Positions 54,706-63,500 of a stretch of DNA of 64,000 nucleotides are shown here, in pieces. Position 1 is the stretch's first letter, and each line of letters opens with the position of its first letter. Under the pieces are notes generated by a model. The model saw nothing but the letters and a program-made list of their open reading frames with translations. It searched no databases and was not told where the DNA came from. Made by a program: the position numbers and the translations under genes. Source of the DNA: Oscillospiraceae bacterium (GTDB lineage Bacteria; Bacillota; Clostridia; Oscillospirales; Oscillospiraceae); NCBI GenBank assembly GCA_017458335.1, contig JAFTFT010000004.1, positions 1 through 64,000 of the forward strand. Direction: 5' to 3'.

Positions 54706-56091
54706 ATGCTGAGACACACAAAGAAAACCGAATCCACAGCCATCGACATGACCAGCGGCCCGATTCTTGGGCAGCTGGTCGCCTTTGCTCTGCCGCTCAT
54801 GCTCGGGAATGTCTTCCAGATGCTGTACAACACGGTGGACTCGGTCATTGTGGGGAACTTCGTGAGCAAGCAGGCCCTGGCGGCCATCGGTTCCACGACG
54901 ATGATCGTCAACATGCTGGTCTTTTTCTTCAACGGCTTTTCCACCGGCGCGATGGTCACCATCGGCCAGTACTACGGCGCTCAGAAGATGGATAAGCTCC
55001 ACCGGGCCGTGGAGACCACCATGGCCGCGACCTTTCTCCTGAGCCTGCTGTTCACCGTTGCCGGTGTCCTGAGCGTAAAGCCGCTGCTGCGGATGATGAG
55101 CACACCGGAGGACGTGTTCGCCGACGCGACCGTGTATCTGAGAATCTATATCGGAGGAATCTCAGGCCTCCTGGTCTACAACATCGGCAGCGGCATTCTC
55201 CGCGCGGTGGGAGATTCCAAACGGCCGCTGTACTTTCTGATCCTCACGAGTCTCCTCAATATTGTGCTGGACCTGCTGTTCGTGGTGGTGCTGAAAACCG
55301 GGATCGCCGGCGCGGCCGTCGCCACGATCCTGTCGCAATTTCTCTCCGGCGCGCTGATCCTGCTGCTTCTGACGAAGACGAAGGACATCTATCGCCTGGA
55401 CTGGAAGGAACTGAAGCTGGACGGCCTGATCCTGGGAAAGATTTTCGCCATCGGGATGCCCGCGGGGATTCAGTCGGTGCTGACGGCCTTCTCCAACATT
55501 TTCGTCCAGAGCTACATCAACTCCTTCGGCTCGGACTGCATGGCGGGCTGGAGCAGCTACAACAAGCTGGACCAGTTCATCATGCTGCCGATGCAGAGTA
55601 TGGCCATCGCCTCCACTACCTTTGTCAGCCAGAACGTCGGCGCCGGCAACGACCGGCGGGCGGACCGGGGAACGGTGGCGTCCCTTCTGCTGACCTGCGG
55701 AATCACGGGGGGCATCATCGCCCTGCTGGTCGGCTTCGCCCCGGCGTCTGTGCGGCTGTTCTCCCCGGACGAAGCGGTAATCGCTTACGGCGTGCTCTTC
55801 ATCCGCACCAACGTCGTCTTCCTGCTGTTTAACTGCATCAACCACGTCCTGGCGGGCGCGCTGCGCGGACGGGGGGACTCCAGGGCCCCAATGATCATCA
55901 TGCTTTCTACCTTTGTCGGCCTGCGCCAGGTTTATCTTTACGTCGTAACACATTATATTGCCAACACGCCGAAGCTGGTCGGACTGGGGTATCCGGTCGG
56001 ATGGGTGTCCTGCTGCGCGGTCGAGATCATCTATTATGTGATCCGCAGGAGGAAAAGAGAACAGGAACGGATTCAGAACGCATTGTCCTGA
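54706..56091 (+). CDS. MATE family efflux transporter
   Basis: 461 residues, about 12 helices, of the MATE fold (DinF/NorM-like branch). Typical pieces: IDMTSGPILGQLVAFALPLM, NTVDSVIVGNFVSKQALAAIGS, GAMVTIGQYYGA and, in the second half, GMPAGIQSVLTAFSNIFVQ and MQSMAIASTTFVSQNVGAG. Drug or metabolite export by Na+ or H+ exchange. The ATG has no good ribosome site (GGCGG). The end of the coding sequence forms one arm of its own terminator. Confidence 0.93.
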   Translation: MLRHTKKTESTAIDMTSGPILGQLVAFALPLMLGNVFQMLYNTVDSVIVGNFVSKQALAAIGSTTMIVNMLVFFFNGFSTGAMVTIGQYYGAQKMDKLHRAVETTMAATFLLSLLFTVAGVLSVKPLLRMMSTPEDVFADATVYLRIYIGGISGLLVYNIGSGILRAVGDSKRPLYFLILTSLLNIVLDLLFVVVLKTGIAGAAVATILSQFLSGALILLLLTKTKDIYRLDWKELKLDGLILGKIFAIGMPAGIQSVLTAFSNIFVQSYINSFGSDCMAGWSSYNKLDQFIMLPMQSMAIASTTFVSQNVGAGNDRRADRGTVASLLLTCGITGGIIALLVGFAPASVRLFSPDEAVIAYGVLFIRTNVVFLLFNCINHVLAGALRGRGDSRAPMIIMLSTFVGLRQVYLYVVTHYIANTPKLVGLGYPVGWVSCCAVEIIYYVIRRRKREQERIQNALS

Positions 56092-56123
56092 CCGCGGCAG
56101 AGCGGGCGGGCAATGCGTTTTCT
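56077..56123 (+). terminator. intrinsic terminator overlapping the end of the MATE gene
   Basis: AACGCATTG (56077-56085, still coding) pairs with CAATGCGTT (56111-56119), then TTTTCT. The stop codon TGA (56089-56091) lies in the loop side. Confidence 0.7.
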
Positions 56124-56155
56124 GCAGCCTGATGATGCAACTGCCGACAAAACAG

Positions 56156-56184
56156 TTGACGCCATGACGGAAACCCTGTACAAT
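56156..56184 (+). promoter_or_regulatory. sigma-A promoter of the D-aminoacylase gene
   Basis: TTGACG (56156-56161), 17-base spacer, TACAAT (56179-56184), 39 bases before the GTG start. Confidence 0.75.
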
Positions 56185-56222
56185 AAGCGTAATATTTCAA
56201 ATACTTGAAGGAGTTGACGAAT

Positions 56223-57809
56223 GTGAAAACCCTGTTCAAAAACGGAACCATTTTCGACGGAAGCGGGGAAAAGCCCTTTGTCGGGGATGTCTTGATCGAA
56301 GACGACCGGATTCTGGAGGTCGGCGGAAGCATCCACGCGGAGGCGGACAAGGTCGTGAATCTGGAAGGCCTGCAGATCTGCCCGGGCCTGATCGACGCGC
56401 ATTCGCACAACGACTTTTTCTATGACCGGGAGGATGCCGAGAAGTTCTACAGGCCCTTCATCGAACAGGGGATCACCACCCAGATTACCGGCAACTGCAG
56501 CTTCTCGGCCTTCGGTATGGACGAGAACACCCCCTACCGGGACAAGCTCGGCGGAGGTCTCTTTCAGGCGGAGCATCCCGGCAGCTTCTCGGCCTTCAAG
56601 GCGCGGGCAAAGGGAAACCTGTTTGTGAACCTGGTCCCGCTGATCGGCCAGGGCTCGGTGCGCGCCGGCATCGCGGGTTACGACCCGACGCCCCTGACAA
56701 AGGAACAGATTGACGAGGAGCTTAAGTGGGTGCGCGAGGCCATGGAAGGCGGCGCCTTCGGCGGATCCTTCGGTTTCATGTACGAACCGGACCGCTATGC
56801 CAAAGAGGAAGAGATCCTGGCCTTTGCCAGAGAGATCGCGAAGTATGACGGCATCATCACGATCCATCCGCGGGCAAACTCCGTCGTCAGCGCCGACTAT
56901 CCGCTGCTGACCAAAAAGTCCCACCTGGAGATGGGCCTCGATGAAGCGGTGGAGATCATGGAAAAGTCCGGCTGCAGACTGGAATACAGCCATCTGATCT
57001 TTGTCGGGCAGCGGAGCTGGAAGGTCGTGGACAAGATGCTGGATACCTTCTACCGCGAGCGGAAGAAGGGCTGTCAGATCGCCTACGACAACTATGCCTT
57101 CCACTACGGCGCCTCGGTGATCACGGTGGTGTTCCCGGGCTGGTACGCCGCGCTCTCCAAGGAGGAGGCTGCGAAACCCATCAACCGCTTCAAACTCTCC
57201 CTCACGATCCTGATGTACCGCAAGGTTCTGGGCATCGACTGGGAGGACATGGTCGTGGCGTATATCTCGGACGAGCATCCGGAGTATGAGGGGAAGACCA
57301 TCCCGCAGCTGGCCGCGGAAGAGGGAATTTCGGAGCTGGACATGTACCTGAAGCTGGTGGAGCTCTCCAACCGCGAGGGCAGCATCTACCTCGGCAAGTA
57401 CTATAACGACGAGATCGTGCGCCGCCTGATGGAGGACGAGCTGTCGATCTTTATGACGGACGCCTGGGTGGAGGAGAAGGGCCTGCAGAACATCGCGGCC
57501 TTCCAGACCTTCCCGCAGTTCTTTGAACTCTCCAAGCGCTACCGCATTCCGACGGAGAAGATCGTACGGAAGATGACCGGCGCGACGGTCGACCGTTTCG
57601 GAATCAAAGACCGCGGCTATCTGAAGCCGGGGTATAAGGCGGACATCACCGTCATCGACCTGAAGAACATCTCCGTCGATGAGACGAAGCCGGACGCAAA
57701 GCCGGGCGGAATCGTCCATGTCTATGTCAACGGCAAACCGGTTCTGGAAAACGGCGAATACCTCGGCGGTCAGAACGGCGAAGTGATTTTGAAGGAAAGA
57801 AAAAGCTAA
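56223..57809 (+). CDS. N-acyl-D-amino-acid deacylase (D-aminoacylase) family amidohydrolase
   Basis: 528 residues of the metal-dependent amidohydrolase superfamily. D58-A-H60-S-H62 in LIDAHSHND is the metal motif, ITGNCSFSAFG is the D-aminoacylase/D-glutamate deacylase-type Cys/Ser segment, and EYSHLIF and the C-terminal DRGYLKPGYKADITVID are typical. It would release free D-amino acids or N-acyl acids from cell-wall-like material. The start is taken as GTG 56223, nine bases after AAGGAG; a TTG at 56205 overlaps that site. Single-gene unit with its own promoter. Confidence 0.85.
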   Translation: MKTLFKNGTIFDGSGEKPFVGDVLIEDDRILEVGGSIHAEADKVVNLEGLQICPGLIDAHSHNDFFYDREDAEKFYRPFIEQGITTQITGNCSFSAFGMDENTPYRDKLGGGLFQAEHPGSFSAFKARAKGNLFVNLVPLIGQGSVRAGIAGYDPTPLTKEQIDEELKWVREAMEGGAFGGSFGFMYEPDRYAKEEEILAFAREIAKYDGIITIHPRANSVVSADYPLLTKKSHLEMGLDEAVEIMEKSGCRLEYSHLIFVGQRSWKVVDKMLDTFYRERKKGCQIAYDNYAFHYGASVITVVFPGWYAALSKEEAAKPINRFKLSLTILMYRKVLGIDWEDMVVAYISDEHPEYEGKTIPQLAAEEGISELDMYLKLVELSNREGSIYLGKYYNDEIVRRLMEDELSIFMTDAWVEEKGLQNIAAFQTFPQFFELSKRYRIPTEKIVRKMTGATVDRFGIKDRGYLKPGYKADITVIDLKNISVDETKPDAKPGGIVHVYVNGKPVLENGEYLGGQNGEVILKERKS

Positions 57810-57828
57810 ACAGGCAGAAAGAAAACAG

Positions 57829-57877
57829 AAAAGAGCAGGAAGAAGGATATAATACCTGACTTTCTGCTCTTTTTCCT
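57829..57877. terminator. bidirectional terminator
   Basis: AAAAGAGCAGGAAG (57829-57842) pairs with CTTTCTGCTCTTTT (57860-57873) with one G-U pair. T-run on the plus strand, and TTTT on the minus strand at the far side. Separates the aminoacylase from the restriction operon. Confidence 0.75.
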
Positions 57878-57879
57878 TT

Positions 57880-60800
57880 TTATTTCATCACTTTTTCCAG
57901 AAGGGATTTGTAGCTGTCCACAACATCATAGACAACATTACCTTTGGAAATGGCTTTGAAGTGTTCCCGTGCACAGTGAATCTTGGATTCTTCAATCAGC
58001 CGCAGCTGCATGGAATTCATGGACCCCTTGGTCTCTGCAACAAAGTAGATGTGTTTGACCGTCCCTTCGTAAAAGGCGATCGCCCAGTCTGGATTGTAGT
58101 GCCCCACCGGTGTCGAGATGTAGAATCCATCCGGCAGCTTCACATACACCGCTACATCCACGTTCGTATCCAGATCCGCGGCAAAGTCGCGCTCATTGCT
58201 GGAATCATAGACAATATGATCGTAGAGATGCTTTTGGGCCTTCATTGCGTTGACGCCGAGCCTGCCTTTGATTGTCGGATCCGTGAACACATCCATGCCG
58301 TAATGCTCATCCAGGAGATCGTAGGTGATGTGCTCAATGATTGCGGTGGCTTTCTGATCATTGATCAGAGCGGCGGCCTTCAGGATAAACTCTTCGGGAT
58401 TATCCTTGAACTGATTGAATACAACAGGCTGGATCCCCTGCAGAATTGCAATAATTGCCTTCCGGGTCAGTCCGGTCTCGTCCACCAATTTCCCGACCAA
58501 ATCATATTTCACGTTGGAACTTGCCGCGGCGGTCAAATCATAGCTGAACGGTTTATCATGCACCGTAGAAAACGCCTTGCCGGAAAGAAGTTCCTCTTTG
58601 GACTTTATGCTGTTTAACTCACCGGTTTTTACGTTGACAAATATTTTTGAGACACGGAGCTTGCTGTCCAGAGAGGTGATTGATTTCTGTATCAGTTCAT
58701 CGGTATCAAAGTCGACCACATAGACGGACTTGGCATTGATCTGGGACCAGAGTGCCTTGAATTCCGGCATGGCCAGCTTCTCATCAACAACCTGCAGTTC
58801 TACATTGTTGCTGCGGGCATTCTCAGGCTGCATACTCCTGGAATCATAGACAGAATCAATGATTTGAATGATTGATGCGGCAGAGTCCGCCACTTCTTCA
58901 GCGACCTTGATCTCGCCGTTTGCCTTGTCCTCGTAGTATTTATCTGTCAGTGTACCGGCCTTGTCAATATAGCCGTTCATACGCATATTCAGCCAGATTT
59001 CCCGCGCCGTATCGGCCGTGATGATATCGCTATCGCCGTTGCGGTCTGTAATTGTCCTGCCCTCAAAGAGTTCAGGCGTAACGGCGCGCGGTCGGTCCGC
59101 CACAGCATCCGCCATCTCAGTCTGCAGCCCTTTGGCAAAAGAATCATAGCTCTCACTGGCAATGACCGTAAGAACATTGATGTTGTGAACATCATTCCCC
59201 AGCGCATTGGTATCCATGCGCTCACCATCCTGGTTGACGCACAGCCGCAGGCCACGGCCGACTTCCTGACGTTTGCGAACATCGCTGCTGCTCTGCTTCA
59301 AGGTGCAGATCTGGAACACATTCGGGTTATCCCAGCCTTCGCGCAGCGCCGAGTGAGAGAAGATGAAACGGACAGGCGACTTCTTCGGTTCCCGTTCCAG
59401 CAGGAGCTCCTTGTTCTTCATGATCAGCTCATAGGCGCTGACATCATCGGAAGTCGTTTCCTTCCGGCCGAGCTTGCTGTTGATCATTTTTCCCTTACCG
59501 TCTACGGAAAAATAACCGGCATGCGTTTTGGACGCGGGGATACTGCTCAGGTACTTGATATAGTCCTCTTCTCCAATTCCAATCTGAAGATTGCCAATGA
59601 TATCTTCATATTCTTCTTCAAACATCATGGCATATTTCCCGTTTACTGGCTGACCGGCGGCATCATATTCCCGGTAATTTGCCACTTCATCGATGAAGAA
59701 CAGGCTCAGAACCTTGATCCCCTTATAGAACAGCTGCCGCTCCCTCCGGATATGGGAAAGGATCGTCTCGCGGATCTGAATGCGGCGCAGCTGGTCCTCA
59801 TCTACCTTGCCGAGCACATCCCCGGCATAGATTTTGATTCCGTTCAGGAATTCCACGGAGTCGTCGCGGCCGTCAATGGCCTTTACGACGTATCCGTTTC
59901 GGTATTCTTCCAGACCGTTGGAATAGTCATACAGATTGTCGCCGATCTTGACAACTCTGCTTTTTACCTTTGTGCCGGCTGCCTGCTTTACATCGAACTG
60001 CAGGGTTGCGGTGGGATCACTCTTGGAAAGGTTAATGCTCTCCAAATACAGGTAGCTGTTGGTTGCCGTGGTACCGGATTCGGTAATTCCCTTTACGGCG
60101 ATCTTCTTGACCAGGCGTTTGTTGTAGGCCTCCATGGCATCCAGCCGGTAGACCATGTTATAGATGCTGTCGGATCTGTGGGTGGCGGAATAGCGAAGTG
60201 TCAGAAGGGGATGGAACTCCTTCAGGCGTTCTTTGGTCTGTTTGCCTTCCACAGACTGCGGTTCGTCGATGATCAGGATCGGGTTCGTCTTCGCAATGAT
60301 ATCAATCGGCCTGCGGGAGCGGAATTCGTCCAGTTTCATGTAAATACGTCTGGCATCCTTTCCCTTGGCATTGAACGCCTGGGAGTTGATGATCATGACG
60401 TTGATGGAGCTGTCGGAGGCAAAGCGGTCGATCTCTGTCAGCTGAGAGGAGTTGTAGATGAAGAAGCGGATCTTCTTTCCGTATTCCTCGGCAAAATGTT
60501 CCTGCGTCATCTCGAAGGACTTATAGACGCCCTCACGGATGGCAATGCTGGGGACCACGACAATGAACTTGCTCCAGCCATAGGCACGGTTCAGCTCATA
60601 CATGGTCTTGATGTAGGTATATGTCTTGCCGACGCCGGTCTCCATCTCAATGGTCAGGTTGTATCCATCGGCGCGACCTTCCAGTTTGGCAGAAGGGGCG
60701 ATCTGGTTTGATCGCTGGATTTTTTGCAGATGCTCCAGGATCAGCTGATCGTTCAGTTCGGGAATAATACGCTGGTTGCTCCAGCCTGTGAAATCACGCT

Positions 60801-60936
60801 CTTCATCCACGCTGATCTGCCCATAGCCGCGGTCCATCATATAAGAAGGAGTCAAGTACGGCTGGCCGGCAAAGACATCTACCACAGCTTTCGCAGCATC
60901 TGCCTGAAATTTCTGATGCTTGTACTGTATTCTCAT
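57880..60936 (-). CDS. Type III restriction endonuclease Res subunit
   Basis: 1018 residues. Superfamily 2 helicase core with Walker A METGVGKT (98-105), a DEPQ box (224-227), SATHR (motif III) and later QVGRGLRL (motif VI). The C-terminal PD-(D/E)xK nuclease shows D950 in NPDWAIAF and E968-T-K970 in FVAETKG. It cuts DNA when the Mod-bound site is unmethylated. Starts 15 bases after mod, last gene of the operon. No frameshift or truncation is seen. Confidence 0.93.
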   Translation of the reverse strand: MRIQYKHQKFQADAAKAVVDVFAGQPYLTPSYMMDRGYGQISVDEERDFTGWSNQRIIPELNDQLILEHLQKIQRSNQIAPSAKLEGRADGYNLTIEMETGVGKTYTYIKTMYELNRAYGWSKFIVVVPSIAIREGVYKSFEMTQEHFAEEYGKKIRFFIYNSSQLTEIDRFASDSSINVMIINSQAFNAKGKDARRIYMKLDEFRSRRPIDIIAKTNPILIIDEPQSVEGKQTKERLKEFHPLLTLRYSATHRSDSIYNMVYRLDAMEAYNKRLVKKIAVKGITESGTTATNSYLYLESINLSKSDPTATLQFDVKQAAGTKVKSRVVKIGDNLYDYSNGLEEYRNGYVVKAIDGRDDSVEFLNGIKIYAGDVLGKVDEDQLRRIQIRETILSHIRRERQLFYKGIKVLSLFFIDEVANYREYDAAGQPVNGKYAMMFEEEYEDIIGNLQIGIGEEDYIKYLSSIPASKTHAGYFSVDGKGKMINSKLGRKETTSDDVSAYELIMKNKELLLEREPKKSPVRFIFSHSALREGWDNPNVFQICTLKQSSSDVRKRQEVGRGLRLCVNQDGERMDTNALGNDVHNINVLTVIASESYDSFAKGLQTEMADAVADRPRAVTPELFEGRTITDRNGDSDIITADTAREIWLNMRMNGYIDKAGTLTDKYYEDKANGEIKVAEEVADSAASIIQIIDSVYDSRSMQPENARSNNVELQVVDEKLAMPEFKALWSQINAKSVYVVDFDTDELIQKSITSLDSKLRVSKIFVNVKTGELNSIKSKEELLSGKAFSTVHDKPFSYDLTAAASSNVKYDLVGKLVDETGLTRKAIIAILQGIQPVVFNQFKDNPEEFILKAAALINDQKATAIIEHITYDLLDEHYGMDVFTDPTIKGRLGVNAMKAQKHLYDHIVYDSSNERDFAADLDTNVDVAVYVKLPDGFYISTPVGHYNPDWAIAFYEGTVKHIYFVAETKGSMNSMQLRLIEESKIHCAREHFKAISKGNVVYDVVDSYKSLLEKVMK

Positions 60937-60951
60937 GGCAAATGCCTCCTT

Positions 60952-62835
60952 TTAGATTACCTTTACCCTTGTGTCCGGAGCAAGCATCTTAAAAATTTCA
61001 CCGACATTGATTTTTGCAGGGCTGCCGTTGAAGCTGCTGTCACGGAAGACGGCACGGAGCGGCTGCCGATGAGCGATTTCTTTGATAACCGCATCAGGGA
61101 TATTCTCGTCGAAGCAGGCAATCAGGTCACCGTTGTTATACGTATGAACGGTGCAGCCTTCGATTTTTTCAGATTTATATGGCATGGAAAGGGGAAGGCC
61201 CCATTCCAACAGGCAGCCAAAGAGAAGATCCAGATCCGAGCGATCGGGTTTTACATTGGACTCAAGCAGGGTCAAAAGGTCTTGTGTGTATTCGCCTGCG
61301 GAGTAATACACATCGTTCATGTTGCTGTCATCCAGCTTAAAAACACGGAATCCGATATCAAGTTTTTGTGTAGTTAATGGACTGTCTTCTTTAAGCTTCG
61401 CTCCTGCACGGCGAATGCGTTCTTTAGCTATCTCAGGAATTGTTGAAAAGCCTGTTTTTTGTGCCGTACTACCTTCAGGGCATTTTTCGGGGACCTGAAC
61501 CATAATGAATTTTCTTCTTCCATTGTCTTCTGCATTGATTTTCAGCGTTGCATGAGCAGTAGTTGCCGAACCCGAAAAGAAATCAAGAACAATAAACTCA
61601 TTATCATCTTGCTCATTAATTCTCAAGGAAAGAAAATATTTGATTAATTCTGTTGGCTTAGGGAAATCAAAAACGCCCCGCCCTAACAAATCTTCCATTT
61701 CTTTTGTTCCATCTTGATTGAAGCAAAATGTAAGCAGAGAAAGAGGTTTTCCTTTTCTCACGACCCCATTTTCATCCCTTAAGTACTGCTTAAACCTTAC
61801 ACTGTATTGCCCATTTTTTTCGTTAACCACTACCTCGCCCTTGTTATATGCATCATACAAACGGCTTTTTTCCCATATCCATTGCTTATTAGGCCAGATT
61901 TCTTTTCCTTCATGAATCAGGGGATATACAAGATTTGGCCTATCATCTTTACTCCTAGTTGCCAAAGGTTGAGTAATATAGCCTCCCCTTACAGCAACTT
62001 TTTCATCCGTCATTTTGTACTTCTTCATCTCGTCATCCGACAAGGTAGCTTCAACATTTGACGGATAATTTTTTGCATAACAAAGAATAAACTCATGAAG
62101 AGATGCAACACCTTTAGTAAATGCACCAGGGCCGTATTTGTTTTTCCATACGAACGTAGATACGTGATTTGATGCTCCAAAAACCTCATTACATATCTTT
62201 TCTAAATTTGCTTGTTCAATTTCATTTATACTAATGAAAATGAGTCCGTCGGACGATAGTAATGTCCTCGCGAGCATGAGGCGTGAGTACATCATTGAGC
62301 ACCAATCAGAATGGTACTTTCCAGATGTTGGGTTGTTTTCCCTTGAATAATTAATGTTGCCTTCTTCATCAAGATAGCCTGTGCCATCATCATAATCTTC
62401 ATCATTCATTTTAAATGAATCAGGATATACAAAATCATGCCCGGTATTATAGGGAGGATCTATGTAGATTATCTTTATTTTCTCCAAATAGCTTTCTTGA
62501 AGCAATTTAAGAACTTCGAGATTGTCCCCTTCAATATAAAGATTCTCCGTGTTATCCCAATCCACGCTTTCCTCAGGGCAGGGACGAAGTGTTTTTCGGA
62601 TAGGCTTGTTGGCTTCAACGATAGCGGCCTTCTTGCCCACCCAGGTAAACTCGTAGGCTTCATCGCCTTCCACCACGTCACCAGACAGCATCTGACGAAG
62701 CAGGTCAAAGTTGACTGCCTTTTTCAGCTTGCCGTTCTCGTCAGCCATCTCGGTAATGCAATTCGGGAACAGTGCGCCGATTTTTTCCACATTTGCCGCC
62801 GTCAGATCAGGTGTTTCCAGTCTCATTTTCTCCAT
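60952..62835 (-). CDS. Type III restriction-modification DNA methyltransferase (Mod)
   Basis: 627 residues, beta-class amino methyltransferase. The catalytic motif DPPYNTG is at 126-132 and the AdoMet motif FFSGSATTAHA lies well downstream (~430), the order of N6-adenine Type III Mod enzymes. The region between (roughly residues 190-415, about 61.5-62.4 kb) is the target-recognition domain. It is visibly more AT-rich than both sides, as if swapped in from another source. The start is ATG 62835 (MEKMRL) with an in-frame ATG at 62826 as alternative. Confidence 0.93.
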   Translation of the reverse strand: MEKMRLETPDLTAANVEKIGALFPNCITEMADENGKLKKAVNFDLLRQMLSGDVVEGDEAYEFTWVGKKAAIVEANKPIRKTLRPCPEESVDWDNTENLYIEGDNLEVLKLLQESYLEKIKIIYIDPPYNTGHDFVYPDSFKMNDEDYDDGTGYLDEEGNINYSRENNPTSGKYHSDWCSMMYSRLMLARTLLSSDGLIFISINEIEQANLEKICNEVFGASNHVSTFVWKNKYGPGAFTKGVASLHEFILCYAKNYPSNVEATLSDDEMKKYKMTDEKVAVRGGYITQPLATRSKDDRPNLVYPLIHEGKEIWPNKQWIWEKSRLYDAYNKGEVVVNEKNGQYSVRFKQYLRDENGVVRKGKPLSLLTFCFNQDGTKEMEDLLGRGVFDFPKPTELIKYFLSLRINEQDDNEFIVLDFFSGSATTAHATLKINAEDNGRRKFIMVQVPEKCPEGSTAQKTGFSTIPEIAKERIRRAGAKLKEDSPLTTQKLDIGFRVFKLDDSNMNDVYYSAGEYTQDLLTLLESNVKPDRSDLDLLFGCLLEWGLPLSMPYKSEKIEGCTVHTYNNGDLIACFDENIPDAVIKEIAHRQPLRAVFRDSSFNGSPAKINVGEIFKMLAPDTRVKVI

Positions 62836-62836
62836 A

Positions 62837-63487
62837 TCAAAGAGCCTCCAAGTCTTTCTTCAACTTTTTCAATTCCGTATTCAGCTGAACCTGCTTGTTC
62901 AGCTGCTTTTCTTTTCGCACCTTTGCTTGCAGCGCTGTGATTTGCTTCTGCAATTCCTGCCTGCGGGCATCACGTTCCACGGACTCTTTCAGTGATTCCG
63001 CACGGTCTGCCTGCAGGGCGTCTCCAGCAATCTGCCTCACGAAGTTTTCATATACGGCGTCAGTATTCAGGCCGTCCACCTTCAAAGGCAGATCCTGTTC
63101 TGGAAGCCAGTCGGTATGATAATAGGTTCCGACCTTGAAGGCACCGCTTCCCGATGCGGCCATTTCCTTATATGCGGTCCACGCTTGGAACTTGCCGTCA
63201 TACTCCAGAAGAAACAGGATATGATACGGAATCTCCTTATCGATCTGCTTCAGGACCGACGCATCCAGCTGCGGAGCTGCCAGCCGAACCTCAAAGACTT
63301 CGATCTCCGTTACGGTTTCACCGGCTGCAAGGTTCATGGTCGCGGCGGCAATCTTGTTGCGCCAGTAGATCACTTTGATCTGGTCAACAAAAATACGCTT
63401 CAGCGCCGGTGTCACCGACAGGTTTTCATAGAATTTCTGCTTGGGAATCCGTCGGTTGAATTCTGTGCTTTTAGGTAAACCCAGCAT
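62837..63487 (-). CDS. DUF4391 domain protein
   Basis: 216 residues: start MLGLPKSTEFNRRIPKQKFYE, a central beta-rich part (EIEVFEVRLAAPQLDASVLKQ, HILFLLEYDGKFQAW) and a long charged coiled coil at ~150-216. DUF4391 proteins sit between helicase and Mod genes in Type III-like operons. ATG 63487 follows GGAGG; its stop touches the mod start. Function unknown, probably an assembly or specificity factor of the system. Confidence 0.85.
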   Translation of the reverse strand: MLGLPKSTEFNRRIPKQKFYENLSVTPALKRIFVDQIKVIYWRNKIAAATMNLAAGETVTEIEVFEVRLAAPQLDASVLKQIDKEIPYHILFLLEYDGKFQAWTAYKEMAASGSGAFKVGTYYHTDWLPEQDLPLKVDGLNTDAVYENFVRQIAGDALQADRAESLKESVERDARRQELQKQITALQAKVRKEKQLNKQVQLNTELKKLKKDLEAL

Positions 63488-63500
63488 GGGCAGCACCTCC

